Of a DNA stretch of 55,000 nt, positions 25,469 through 38,054 are shown piece by piece (the stretch's first letter is position 1; every line of letters begins with the position of its first letter). The translations under genes were made by a program, and so were the position numbers. The notes below the pieces were generated by a model. That model was not told where the DNA came from. It saw nothing but the letters and a program-made list of their open reading frames with translations, and did no database searches. Source of the DNA: Neocallimastix lanati (nom. inval.) (Eukaryota > Neocallimastigomycota > Neocallimastigomycetes > Neocallimastigales > Neocallimastigaceae); assembly GCA_016946835.1 (NCBI GenBank), contig JACVTC010000023.1:1242501-1297500 (forward strand). Reading direction: 5' to 3'.

Positions 25469-27137
25469 CTAGAATTTAAAATTTTGTTGTAGTTGATGTG
25501 GTTTATGTCGTTGCTGTTGATGTTGTTGATGATGCTGTTGATGTAGTTGCTGTTGTTGGAACTGTTGATTTTGATTTTGATTCATATTTTGATTTTGATT
25601 CATACCTTGATTTTGATTTATACCTTGACTTTGATTCATGCCTTGATTTTGATTCATATCCTGACTTTGATTCATTCCTTGACTTTGAGTCATACCTTGA
25701 TTTTGATTCATACCTTGATTTTGATCTATACCTTGATTTTGATTCATATTTTGATTTAGATTCACATTCTGACTTAGATTCGTATTTTGATTTTGATTTA
25801 TATTTTGAATTTGATTATCATCCGTTGGTTTACCAGAAGGTTTTAAATACTCTGGTTTACCCCAACCTTGAGGTGCACTCCAATTATTAAAGAGCATAGG
25901 TCTAGCAGTAACTTGTGGTCTTACGCTTGTATCTGGTGGGGGTTGAATTGAGGAATTGGAATGGTCATCATTTTTTGATTCAGTTTCACTAACTCCTGAA
26001 TATGCCGAATTACGATTAAGATATGGTGGTGGCGCGTTAGAGGTTGGTTTCACCACCACCAAGTTTTTTAATAATATTTGATCGATATAGATGATATAAT
26101 AAGGTACATTAAAGAAAGTATTTCTAACATATTCTCCAGAATCAATACTTTTTCTACGATCAAATAAAATTATAAATATATAAAAGATTATAAATGGAGT
26201 TGAACAAAGGATGTAGCCACTCGATATCATAATACGGTATTGAGATATTCTTCTAAATTTGGTTAAAAAGTTTTGACTTTTCATAATTTCTTTATATTTT
26301 ATACAGAAACGAGTTCTAATATAGTAAAATATAGTTGCGTGGTATAAAATAGTAGATAGAGAAATAAACATAAAAATATAGTGCCTTATCTCATAAAAAT
26401 TTGAAGTTTCTGTATTTGTTATTTTTGAAAGTGTAGTGAATGGTGTAAAAATGTAAAGACCCATATACATTAATTTTGAAATATTTACATTAATACATGT
26501 CAACTTTATATAACGACAAAGTTTATCTTGATTGACTAAAAGCATCATAGGATACCTTTATTTAATTATAATATAATATATTATTTACATATATATAAAA
26601 CGTAATAAAAAAAAAAAAAAAAATTAATTTATAATTATTAAAAAAAAAAATAAAGGAATTATATATTTCATAATATATAATTTACCAATCTCCTACTATT
26701 TGAGCCGAATAATAAAAACAAGTACTTATAACTTCAGAAACAAGCCAATTTCCCTTTGAATGATTTTCTTTTTTTTTTTTTTTTTAAAAAAAAAAAATAT
26801 AATTTATTAATAACAAATATTAATACTTTTAAAATAGAATACTATTAATTTTCCTTTTTTATTTTATATATATATATATATATATAATAATTGATATTTG
26901 AGAAATATGCTTACTTTCTTCGTAGTTATCATAAAATTTAGATAAATTGGAAAAAAACGAAGCTAAAGAACAAAATATCCAATGAATCATTGCAATTAAT
27001 ACTGAAGGTGTCGACCAGTTTTTTCTATGAAGAATAAGTACTATAAGAGCCCAATAAAAATAGCTTACACTTATTGGAGCACATAAACTTTGTAAAAATA
27101 GTAATATTAATCGAGTTGTATTGGAATTTTCGCTCAT
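25469..27137 (-). CDS. Putative 7TM receptor-like protein with Asn/Gln-rich repeat tail
   Basis: Three exons, 27137-26915, 26767-26686 and 26555-25469, give 463 residues. Phases 1 and 2 match at the junctions; donors are GTAAGC and GTAAAT, acceptors AAAAG and AAAG. Seven hydrophobic segments are visible in the first roughly 290 residues: two in exon 1 (SVSYFYWALIVLIL; VLIAMIHWIFCSLASFF), one across exons 2-3 ending MMLLV, then [47 protein letters not shown] and VPYYIIYIDQILL. Exon 1 has an extracellular N-glycosylation-type NTT. The remaining roughly 170 residues are cytoplasmic-looking: Pro/Ser-rich, then MNQNQG-type repeats, then Gln/His-rich to the end. Topology suggests a fungal G-protein-coupled receptor-like protein; no diagnostic family motif was recognised, so the function is inferred. 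Confidence 0.7.
25571..25805 (-). repeat. 18-bp coding repeat, MNQNQG hexapeptides
   Basis: Within the last exon of the receptor-like gene, about 13 imperfect units encode MNQNQG or variants (MNQSQG, INQNQG, MTQSQG). The antisense strand reads as a DFDSYL-type ORF, which is a shadow. Confidence 0.85.
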
Positions 27138-27170
27138 TTTAATTTTGAATTTATTATTAATGCTGTTAAC

Positions 27171-27235
<65 letters not shown>

Positions 27236-27336
27236 GTTATATTATTAAATTATGTTTATAAAAATTCAATTTTTTTTAAATTTTCACTCAAATATTTCGT
27301 AATTTTTTTTTTTTTAAAGAAATTTCAGTAGACTTT

Positions 27337-27382
<46 letters not shown>

Positions 27383-27397
27383 GAACAAACAAAAAAT

Positions 27398-27433
<36 letters not shown>

Positions 27434-29295
27434 TTTTTTAATAATAATTCTCCTTCGAACGAAGAACTTAATGAATGCCAAATTATCTTATTTACAAAAA
27501 TTAAATAAATATTTAAATAATAAAGAAAAATATTATATTATTTAATTATTAAAGTATAATTTTAATTTTTATATACATGTAAATACAATGTGATTGAACA
27601 GATATTATATTATTAATATCATAATATTAAACATTTAAAATCATAATAATAAATAAATTCAAAAAAGCGTATTAAAAGAATGAATAAATATTGAAAATAA
27701 ATTACGTAAAAAAGCGATATTAATAAAATTATTGGTTTTATTTTACATTGGTAATATTAAAATATATTTAAAATAGAATATAACATATTTCCAAAAAAAA
27801 AAAAAAAAGCTTAAAGTTTTTACTTATCCGAATTTTTTTTTTATTTTTTTTTTATTAAAAAAAAAAAAAAAAAAAAGTGAATTTTGGTTAATATATTCTA
27901 TTTTCTTTTTTATTTTAGAAATAATGCTATTATTATTATATTATATTAAATTTTACATTATTTCTTTGTATATATATTAATTATTCTTTGAAATTTCAAC
28001 AATGTATTCTATGGTTTATTTTGAATATTTATTTTCACCATGTTCAATTTTTAAATAATAAAATATAAATGTATTTAATAATAATAAATTAATATACTCT
28101 GTTAAAATTATTCTTTTTATTTATTATTATTATTATTTTAGTTGACTTTATTTTATTTTATTTTATTTTATTTTATTTTATTTTATTTTTATTTTATATA
28201 TATATATATTTTAATAAAATTTTGATGTTTTAATTAAAAGAATATACAAATTTAAATATTAAAATTATTTTTCGTTTTAATTTTGCATATTTTAATAGTA
28301 TTATTATTTATTTTTCAAATGTACCAACACTTTTTTTGAATAAAAATAATGTTATAGAGTATCTATAAATTAATTTCTCATTTAAATAAGTTTTAAAGTA
28401 TTATTTTTATTTGTTTTATTATATTCGTATATTATAATTTTAAAATTTGTTAAAAAAATTTACATATAATAAAAATTTATTTAATTAAATATATAAATAA
28501 TTTATTAATGTAATGGTAAATAATATATATATATAAATATATATTAAATAGTATATCTTAATATTAAAAATAAAATTATTACTATTAATAAAAATATCAA
28601 TAAAATCAAAACTTTAACAAATATATTTTTTTTTATATATATATATTTTTAAATTTACTATTTTTATTAAATAAAATAAAACAAAATTAATTATTAATTT
28701 CTACATATATATGTTTTGAGAATTATTTTATTATTATTTTATTTTTACTTCACTATATATTCTTTTCATAATTAGGACAAAAAAATTTTTTTTTCTATTT
28801 TTGAAATTTAAACAACATCATCAAAAATATATATAATAATATATTTTGAATTTTTTAATATATATATTTTTATTTATAATTTTAATATAAAATATGATGA
28901 TATATTATGAATTATTTAGTTATAATTCATTTAATATATATATTTTTTTCTTTTTACTTTTATTTAAAAAAGTATTTTTTGTGATGATAAAAAAAAAATT
29001 AACTTGATAATCTTTAATCAAAAATGAATAAAAATGTATTATTATATAAATTAAAATTAAAAGACTTTTGTGTATATATATATTTAATATCTTTTTTTTC
29101 TAAATACTTTTAAAGACGATAATTTCTTCTAATTTTATTTTATTTTATTTTTTTATTTGGGTTATAAAAAAAATATATATATTAATAAAAATATTTATTA
29201 TATTGAAAAATTCAAATATATATATAATAATATATAAAGATAATTTTTTTCTTTTTCAATGTACTAAAACTTTTATTTTATTTCATTTTTATTAA

Positions 29296-29356
<61 letters not shown>

Positions 29357-29477
29357 TTTGTTTGTTTGTTTGTTTGTTTGTTTTGTTTAATTTATATGTG
29401 TATAAAATATTTTCTGTAAAACTATAAATATAAAGACATAAAGGTAATAAGTATAAATCTTTTATTTCTATTTAATT
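27138..29477. other. Intergenic AT-rich spacer, 2.3 kb
   Basis: It holds an ATT run (27173-27235), AAT run (27342-27379), poly-T (27400-27428), poly-A (27860-27877), TTTTA run (28147-28190), TA run, a long poly-T ending in a TTTG run (29314-29385). No gene recognised. Confidence 0.6.
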
Positions 29478-30729
29478 TTAACATGCACATCCACCCTTGG
29501 GTTCGTCATCATCGTTCATACGAACAGTTCCTGAAGTTCTACCTTGTTGTTTTTGCCATAAAGATGGTGTTTCAATAATCTTTTATAAAATATAAAAATT
29601 AAATATATTAAATAATTTAATTACATATATTATATATTATTAAAATAGAATTTTTTTGATGACTATATATTAATAATGTATTTTTTATATTCCATATTAT
29701 AAATTCATCAAATTGTATTCACCTTTCTAACCACTTCTATGAAAGCATCTTTAACACCAGTTCTAGTTTTGGCCGAGGCTTCAATAAATAAAGTACCCAT
29801 TTTTCTTGCGAAAGCTTCACCTTCTTTTCTTGAAACTTCTCTACTGCCACTAGATTCCTTATCAACTTTGTTACCAACGATCATCTTAATAACTTCTTGA
29901 CTAGAAGAATAAGTATCTAATTCGTTAAACCATAAATTTAAGTGTTCAAATGTAGCACGACTAGAAACATCATAAACTATAAATATATAATTTAAGATAA
30001 TATAAAATAATATATAAATTATACATTAATTCATAAAAATTTAAGTTATAACAAATAAAAAAAAAAAAAAAAATAGAATTACTATTAAATTTAAAATTAT
30101 TACATATACAAATTTATATTTTATTTATAAATTTAAATAATTTTTCATAAAATAAAATAAAAATAAAAAAAAATAAAAAAAAAAAATACCTAAAATAACA
30201 CCTTGAGCACCTCTGTAATAACTAGAAGTTAAAGTACGGAAGCGTTCTTGACCAGCAGTATCCTAATTATGCATTACATATTTAATTTTATGAATTAATA
30301 TAGTAAAAATTTATATATAAAATTATCAAGCTAAATATTATGTATATTTTAAAAACTTTATTTTATTTATTATATTAAGTTATACATAATATATCCCTAT
30401 AATTATTTTTAATTATTATTTCATTCAACTTACCCAAATTGTTAATTTGTATTTCTTATCTTCAATATCCACTACTTTAACCTTGAAATCAACACCTTTA
30501 TATTATGATTATAATTATTTCATATTTGTCATTATTTATCATTAATTGAAATATTAAACAATAAATATTTATATCATAAATATATACCAATAGTAGCACT
30601 GACTTCGTCTGGGTGAAGCCAAGTATCATCAGTGAAACGTAATAATAAAGAAGATTTTCCTGTGCCAGAATCACCAATAAGTAATAATTTAAAAGTAGCA
30701 GCTATTTCCTTATCTGGAGTTTGTGACAT
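29478..30729 (-). CDS. RAB18: Rab18-type small GTPase
   Basis: Five exons, 30729-30588, 30495-30434, 30262-30190, 29976-29723 and 29579-29478, give 210 residues (human Rab18 is of similar length). Guanine-nucleotide motifs are all present: GDSGTGKS (19-26), the switch I Thr in SATIG, WDTAGQE (68-74), GNKVD (127-131) and SAK (160-162). The effector stretch VDFKVKVV and [10 protein letters not shown] are typical of Rab18 rather than Rab1/8. The C-terminus ends Cys-Ala-Cys, a double geranylgeranylation signal. Rab18 acts at the ER surface and on lipid droplets, controlling ER shape and contacts. The Rab18 subclass is my reading of motifs; Rab identity is certain. The start Met is the only one before the P-loop. 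Confidence 0.95.
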
Positions 30730-33700
30730 TTTTGTTATTTACTTTCTTTCTTATGTTTTAAATGAAAAGATTTAATTTGGAATTTAAAATGTTTCGTACA
30801 AAATTCAAAATTATTAAAATTCAGTTTCAATTATTAGTTTATATTGATTATATTTTTACTTTTTTTTTTTATTGATATCTAAATATTGAGTATTAAAATG
30901 ACCAATTATTATATGGAATTATTGCTAAATCTAATAATTAAAAAAAAATTATTATATATTTTTTATATACATATATATATAAATGAAAATAAAGAAATTA
31001 ATAATATAAAATATTTATGAATTAGAACAAGCTATAATATAACTATTTGATATATAAAACTTAATATTAAAATTAAATTCAATTGAATAAATATCTATAT
31101 TATTATTAGTTAAATTATCATCAGTTTTGCTTATACTTTAATATGGATTTATTTAAGGTTAAATACCATAATTATGATTAATGTTAATAAAAATGTTTTT
31201 ATAATTAAATATTAAGTTTTTTATATATTATTACTTATTTTATGTTAAAATTTGATAATTTAAAGAAAATAAATATATACATGCTTTAAAAGAATGTTCA
31301 TATGTGTTTACTGCTATTATTAAATTTATTTATTTAGTACATAAATTTTTTAACTATCATATTGTATATAATTATATTTGATGAACTGAGCATTAAACAT
31401 TTTATGTACAAGTAAAAATTTTTTCTCGTTTTAAATTGATAATGATAATACAATTAATTAGAAATAAAATAATTATTGACAGTGTATAATAAATTATTTT
31501 GAGTTCTCTTTTATAAATTGCATGATGTTTTTTATTTATTTATTTATTTTTATTTATTTATTTATTTATACTTTTTTTTTTCAACTTCTAATATATATAA
31601 TATTAATTTTAAATTTATAATTGATATATTAAATTTATATTATTTCATTTGAATATAATTATGAAATCTTACAATAAAAAAAACGGATTCTATTATGTTA
31701 CTCAATACAATGGATATATTATTAAAATTTATAATTTCTTTACAAAAAATATCAAGAAAAAATTTTTTTTTATTTTATGGTTATATTTTTTTAAAATAAA
31801 AAAAAAAAAAAAAAACTTTTTTATTATCTAATATTAATAATTTATTATTATATATTTTTTATTTATTTATTATCCATAAATAATGGATAATAAATTAATC
31901 TTATTATTTTTATTATTTTATTATTTTTTATTATTTTATTATTTATGATATTGTTTTATATTTAGTATAATAAATTATTAATCATTGAAATGTTTAATTT
32001 TTATCTAACCAAATTATTATTTTAAACAAATTTTAAATTATTTATTTATAACTATTTACTATTAATTTAAAATTTTCATAAACTTTGGAAAGTATACTAT
32101 AATATGTATCGAAATATATGTATTCCATTTAATCTATTTTATTCATCATAATATTTGCCAATGAATCTAATTAAAATACAAATTTATTTTTTTTTTTCTA
32201 GTTCTTCTTAAAAATGATTTAATAGCAATTGTTTTATTAAATTTTAAATATATTGATCATAATATATTTAATATATATTATGTAGATATATCTATTTAAA
32301 TAATAAATATATTGTAATATAAATATATCTATAAATTTAATTATTTCATAATAAAGTTGTTTGGTATTTATTCAAAAATTTGTAATTTGTACTTTATTTT
32401 TATTTCTATTTTTTTTATAGATTTGTTTGGCCATTTTTTTTATTGGGTATTAATCTTTGATTAATTATTATTATATTAAGAAACCAAACTTGGCTATGGC
32501 TTGTCTTTATGTTGTAGTAGTTAATCATAATGTTCAACTTTATTTATTATTTTATTTTATTAATTATGTAATTTAAAATTATCTTTGTTCAATATTTGGT
32601 TTCTCGCTAATATACTTTTGATAGATTACCTATAGTTTTATCTTTTTCTAATATTTAAACTTTTTATAAAAATTGATCTTTTTATATATTATATTTTTAC
32701 AATATTTATTCATACTATTCACAAGCATGAGTGACTTTGCTTCTTTTTTTGATACTTGTTTCATAATTGGTATTTTATATATTATATAAAATATATATAT
32801 TAGCTACAATAATTATAATAAATATAATAGTAATAATAATAATAATAATAATAAAATGATGATATATTAATAATAATAATAATAATAATAAAAAAAAGAA
32901 TGTTTTAAAAGAGAAATAACTTTTCCAGATGTATTTAATATAATTTATATATATATATATATATATATATTTATTTATTATTCAATTTTTACATTAAAAT
33001 ATAAATATAATAAAAAACTATAGTTATTTTTATTTGCATTTCTCAATGTGGCTTTTTAATGATGTAATTTAATTTTCTTATTGACAAATATATATAAATA
33101 AATTTATATTTCTATAATTCTATATATAATAATAGTAACAACAGATAATCATGATAAAAATAATAATAATAAAAAAATTATGGCAGATAATAATAATTAT
33201 AATGGATAATAATTATTTTATATTCATTTTTTTAAATATATATATAATTTTAATTTTAATTTTTATATAATACAAAGAATTTTTTTTTATATTTTTTAAG
33301 ATATATAATCCTTTTTAATCTTTAATTTTTTTTTTCTTAAATCTTTTTAATTATATATTAATAAATAATTATTTTATTCAATTACTACTGTTTTTCTATT
33401 AATAACTTTTATATTTATGTTATTAGCTTATAATATTTTTATATAGTTTTAATATTAATATAAGAGATTTTAATATTAATGTTTTGGACTTTTTGGTGTA
33501 TAAAGTAATTCAAAATATATCTACTTATTTTTTTATAAAATAAAGTATTATTTTTGAATTCCATTCTTTTTTGTATTTTGTTAATGGAGGGATTATTCAA
33601 TTTATTGTAAACCTTATAATAAGACCATACTCATAGCAAATAATTGATTTTATCGTAATCCGTATTATTATTAAAAATGATTATGTAAAATATATAAAAA
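30730..33700. other. Long intergenic region, 3 kb
   Basis: No gene supported. A 60-residue plus-strand ORF at 31649-31831 is Lys/Phe/Asn-only and looks random. Less AT-biased DNA occurs at about 32410-32720, without a recognised product. TA run at 32942-32970 and AAT runs near 32832 and 32874. Confidence 0.55.
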
Positions 33701-33721
33701 ATACACTAAAAAATTGTCGAA

Positions 33722-33950
33722 TATCGCTAAATGATATTTAATATTATATTCAGGGACAATTTTTACTGAGTAATTAAATTTAAGCATCTTCTTGGCATAG
33801 TTGTATTTATCTTATATCAGATTGACATGGTTGTTGTTCAAAAGATAGTAGTTAGACTTTATGACAATATGTCGCCATTTTTAAACTTGTCAGAGTGCCG
33901 TAACATATAGTACCATAATTCATATTTATCATTGGAGTTGAAGACGGGTG
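33722..33950 (-). pseudogene. Possible Ty1/copia pol fragments (gag-pre-integrase-like and RT C-terminal-like)
   Basis: On the minus strand a stretch near 33945-33865 reads ELWYYMLRHSDKFKNGDIL, reminiscent of the copia gag-pre-integrase ELWHxRLGHxN motif. One near 33811-33722 reads DKYNYAKKMLKFNYSVK, reminiscent of the copia reverse-transcriptase C-terminal KYxxxLLKKF segment. The two are in different frames, with in-frame stops (for example 33812-33814). This is pattern resemblance only. Confidence 0.35.
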
Positions 33951-34293
33951 ATCGTTATTTATTTTATGCAGCTTACTCATTTCGGTTTACTAATCCAAAT
34001 ATGATTAACAAAAAGAGAAATGGATAGTACATTAGTGATATTTTTATTTTTATATAGAATTTATATCACGTGAATAAATTTGTTCCATATGTACAAGTTA
34101 CACAAAATATTTAAAAGGATTTTTAACATAAATTTATTAAACATAAAATAAATGTATAAACAAATTTACATAAAACATAAATAGACGCGCTTTAATAAAT
34201 TAATAAATAAATAAATAATATAATTCATAAGTAGTTATCACTCCATCTCAAATGAGATTATTATATAAAAATATCATTTGTAAATTTTAGCAT

Positions 34294-34640
34294 TTATGTA
34301 CTATTTGAATCTTTTGTTAATTTGTTTGCTAGTATATTTTTCGGGTCTATATATTTTAATAATATTCTTTTTTTTTTAATATACTCTCTACTGAAATTAT
34401 ATCTGACTTCTACATATTTTAATTTAGTTTCATCATTTTCCATTATACATTTACTTCTTTGATTATCAGTATAGATCATTATATTTAATTTCTTATTTAA
34501 TATTTCTTTAATACTGTTCCTTAAATGTAGTATTTTCTTGTCATTTTCTGAAGTATTTATATATTAAGCTTCTGCGGTAGAAATAACAACACATACCAAT
34601 AATTTTTTTCCCTCTTCATTAGTTTTTATCTTATTAAAAA
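34294..34640 (-). pseudogene. Ty1/copia retrotransposon RNase H remnant
   Basis: One minus-strand frame carries ISTAEA-stop-YINTSEN, then KILHLRNSIKEIL, IYTDNQRSKCIMEN, KYVEVRYNFSREYIKKK and YIDPKNILANKLTK. These are the successive blocks of copia-type RNase H (STTEAEY, LWLR, DNQSAI, KHIDIRYHFIRE, DILTK). The Glu codon of the EAEY block is replaced by a stop at 34564-34566, so the copy is dead. The rest of pol is absent upstream. Flanking long terminal repeats were not identified. Confidence 0.8.
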
Positions 34641-34749
34641 AAAAATATAAATTAATCCATAGGCAGTTAAGTCATGTGTATTTTGGTTAATATTCAGCCA
34701 ATAGATTTATTTAGTATAGTTGGAAGGTTTAAAGATTAAGTTAGTGTAA

Positions 34750-34780
<31 letters not shown>

Positions 34781-35460
34781 CTTTTAATATTACTTTATAT
34801 TAAAAATAATTTATTATTATTTTTGTGAGAGAATATCACTTTGGGGAAAAGGTATAGTTATATAATAGATGTAAAGAAAAATAAATATATATATTCGTAT
34901 ATATATATATTTTTTTATTTTTAGTTTTGTATTAAATTTATGAAATTCTTAAGTTATTATAAGAATGCTATTTATTTATTTATTTATTTATTTTATTTTA
35001 TTTAATATTCAATTTAATATGTTAAAAAATTGTTAAAAAATATCATAAAAAAAAGATATTGACTTTTTTTTTTTATAATTTATTAGAAAATATATAATTT
35101 TATATAATTTAAAATACTAATAATTTTTATATATCTATATAATGTATAAAAAAATATAATAATTTAGACGAAAGATTTATTATTAATAGTTATAAACGAG
35201 TAGAAAAAAAGTAATATATATATATATATATATACAATAATTTTTATTATAAGCCAAATTGAACATAAATAATAAAATATTTATAAATTTTTAATTAAAA
35301 AAGTTAAAAATTACTAATAATATTAGTAATTTATTGAAAAAAAAAAAAAAAAAAAAAAAAGGAGAAAAAGAAGAAAATCTATTTTATGGTATTTTTTATA
35401 CACAACAAATAAACAAATAAATAAACAAGTAAAAACTAATATAAACGAATAAATTAAAAA
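34641..35460. other. Intergenic AT-rich spacer
   Basis: Poly-T (34749-34776), TTTA run near 34970, TA run (35215-35234) and poly-A (35337-35360) just upstream of the acyltransferase. No gene recognised. Confidence 0.55.
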
Positions 35461-36587
35461 ATGAGTTTATTGATAATTCTTTCTGCTTTCGTTGTAGTTC
35501 TTACTATAGCTTATCTTACTATCCCATTAGCAAAATATTACATTAAATGTGCTGTATATATTTTCAACTTCTTATTTGTTTCATTGGGAGGTTTTATTAT
35601 TATTTTAATTTCAAAATTAACTCCATACCCACAAGATGGATCAGTAATTCGTCCAGCTTTCAGTAAATACTGGCAATTGGTTTCTGGTTTTACAAGCTTT
35701 GAAATTGAGGGTAAAGAATATTTAGAAGTTGATGGTAAAGGTACTAGACCATGTGTATTTATGTACAATCATCAAAGTTCTCTTGATATGTTAATGATGT
35801 AAGTAAAAAAGATAAGTTAAATTTTTTTTTATAAATAACAAAAATAATAATTTTTATTCTCAATAAATATAAATAACAATAATTTTATTTCACTTAAATT
35901 ATTTTTATATAAACATAAATTGTTAAAAAAAAAAAAAAATAGTTGCTCTTTTATTCCAAAAAGAAGTATTATCTTATGTAAAAAATCTTTAAAAAAATAC
36001 CCACTTCTTGGTCAATATTGTATGTATTATTTTAAATTAAATATTATAATTAATAAGTTTATAAATATGTTTTATTTATTTTATAATTATTATTGTAATT
36101 GTTTATAAAAAAAAATTTTTTTTTTCATTTGTTATATTAAATATTTTATATATGTATTTGATAAATATTTTTTTATTTTTTTTTTTTAATATAAATTTTG
36201 AATAATAACAAAAAAAACATAAATGGTTTATTATAGTGCAAATTACTGGTGCTTATTTTATTGACAGAAAAAATAGTGCAAGTGCTATTGACACTATGAA
36301 AGAAGCTGCTGTCTACATCAAAGAGCATTCTTTAGCAGTTAGTATTGCTCCAGAAGGTACCCGTTCCAACTTTAACACACCAGATTTATTACCATTTAAA
36401 AAGGGAGGCTTCCATTTAGCTATTCAAGCCCAATGCCCAATTGTTCCAATTGTTATACCAAATTATCCAACAGCTGGTGTTTATGATGCTTCCAAACACT
36501 CCTATAATGGTGGTAAATTAAAACTTAAGGGTAAGTTTTTCTATATTTAGTATCAAATTAAATATATAATAATAACAACCAAAAAAG

Positions 36588-36621
<34 letters not shown>

Positions 36622-36950
36622 ATTTTCATTATTATTATTATTACTATTACTACTAATGATAAAAATATGATATAAATAAAAAATATAATTAAATAAATAT
36701 ATATTTAAAAAATATTATAAATATTTTTTTTAATAATAATTTTATTTAATAAATTATTTTCAATCTATTTTTATATATACATATTTATTTATATATTCAA
36801 GTTCTTCCACCAATTTCAACTGAAGGTTTGACTGCTGATGATGTAAATAGTCTTGTTGAAAAGGTTAGAGGACAAATGCTTGAAACTATTAAGGAGCTTT
36901 CTGAAGAAAATAGACTTTTAAACAATCCAGAATCAAAGAAATCTGAATAA
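35461..36950 (+). CDS. 1-acyl-sn-glycerol-3-phosphate acyltransferase (PlsC/AGPAT family)
   Basis: Four exons, 35461-35798, 35943-36019, 36237-36530 and 36802-36950, give 285 residues. It transfers a fatty acyl group from acyl-CoA to lysophosphatidic acid, forming phosphatidic acid in the ER membrane. Catalytic motif I is NHQSSLD (103-109, His and Asp of HX4D). The GAYFIDR segment (143-149) is motif II. PEGTRS (177-182) is motif III, binding the phosphate of the substrate. VPIVIPNYP is motif IV. Two N-terminal hydrophobic segments (about residues 3-24 and 31-50) anchor the protein. The C-terminus (LPPISTEGLTADDV) matches the family and is followed by a charged helix. Donors GTAAGT/GTATGT and acceptors ATAG/CAAG keep the frame throughout. 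Length and motifs are typical; AGPAT versus a related lysophospholipid acyltransferase is inferred from motif wording. Confidence 0.93.
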
Positions 36951-36986
36951 ATTATTAAAGAGGAAAATAAAATAAAATAAATTTTT

Positions 36987-37031
<45 letters not shown>

Positions 37032-37708
37032 AAAAAAAGGAAAAAAAAAGTTTATAAGTTTATTGTAGAAGGGTTATTAATTTAAATACAAAAAATTTAA
37101 ATGTATTTATAAGATAAATCAACATTTTCATATATATATTTTAATAAGTCTTTTGTCTTTTTTTTTTTTTTTTTTTATTTTATTTTTTTATTTTATTTAT
37201 TTACTTATTTATTTTATTTTATTTTTTATTTATTTCATTTTTTCTTCTTATTGTTTTTTTTTTTTTTTGGTTGGTTTTTTTCAATATAATTTATTGAAAT
37301 GTTCAAATAATTCAAATAAAAATTAATTAATTAATTAATTATAATAAAAAATATAATAATATATAATAATATAAAATATAAAATAATTAAAAAAGAAAAT
37401 TTCACAAAGTCTATTTTTTTTTTTTTTTTTTTTTTTAATTAATTATTATTTATTTATTTATTTATTTATACTCTTTAATAATAGAGTATTTTTAATAATT
37501 TAATAAAATTCCAGTTCTTTATTATTAATATATATTATATGTATATATATGAATATTTTATTATTTTATTATTAAGTATAAGTATTATTGATATTTTTAT
37601 TTTATTTTTTTTATTTTTTATTTATTTTTTTTTTTTTTTTATCTTTTTCTATTTGCATAGAATAAATATAACAAATTATTATTATTATTAATTTATTATT
37701 AATAAATA

Positions 37709-37755
<47 letters not shown>

Positions 37756-37792
37756 AAATAATAAAATTTTTTTATTTGTGTAATAAAGAGGC
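36951..37792. other. Convergent 3' spacer rich in homopolymers
   Basis: Between the 3' ends of the acyltransferase (+) and TMX3-like gene (-). It contains a poly-A of about 45 bases (36987-37029), poly-T tracts (37157-37177, 37412-37437), and another poly-A of about 40 bases (37712-37753). No gene seen. Confidence 0.65.
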
Positions 37793-37999
37793 TTATTGCA
37801 ACTTGGAATCAATCTTATTAATAGATTCATAATCTGATGGAATAACATAAATGCTAACAAGAATGAAGGTAACAAATGATACAATAATAACTAAAGCTGA
37901 AATAACTGGATGATTACTAACCATTTCCTATATATTTAAAAATTATTTAATTAATATTATTAAAAAATGGTAATTAATTATTTATTATAATGAAAATTT

Positions 38000-38054
<55 letters not shown>

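Noticed and set aside
25498-25890. DFDSYL-repeat ORF on the plus strand
   Set aside because: Antisense of the MNQNQG coding repeat in the receptor-like gene.
31649-31831. 60-residue plus-strand ORF
   Set aside because: Composed almost only of Lys, Asn, Ile, Phe and Tyr from AT-rich DNA, with no motif or splice context.
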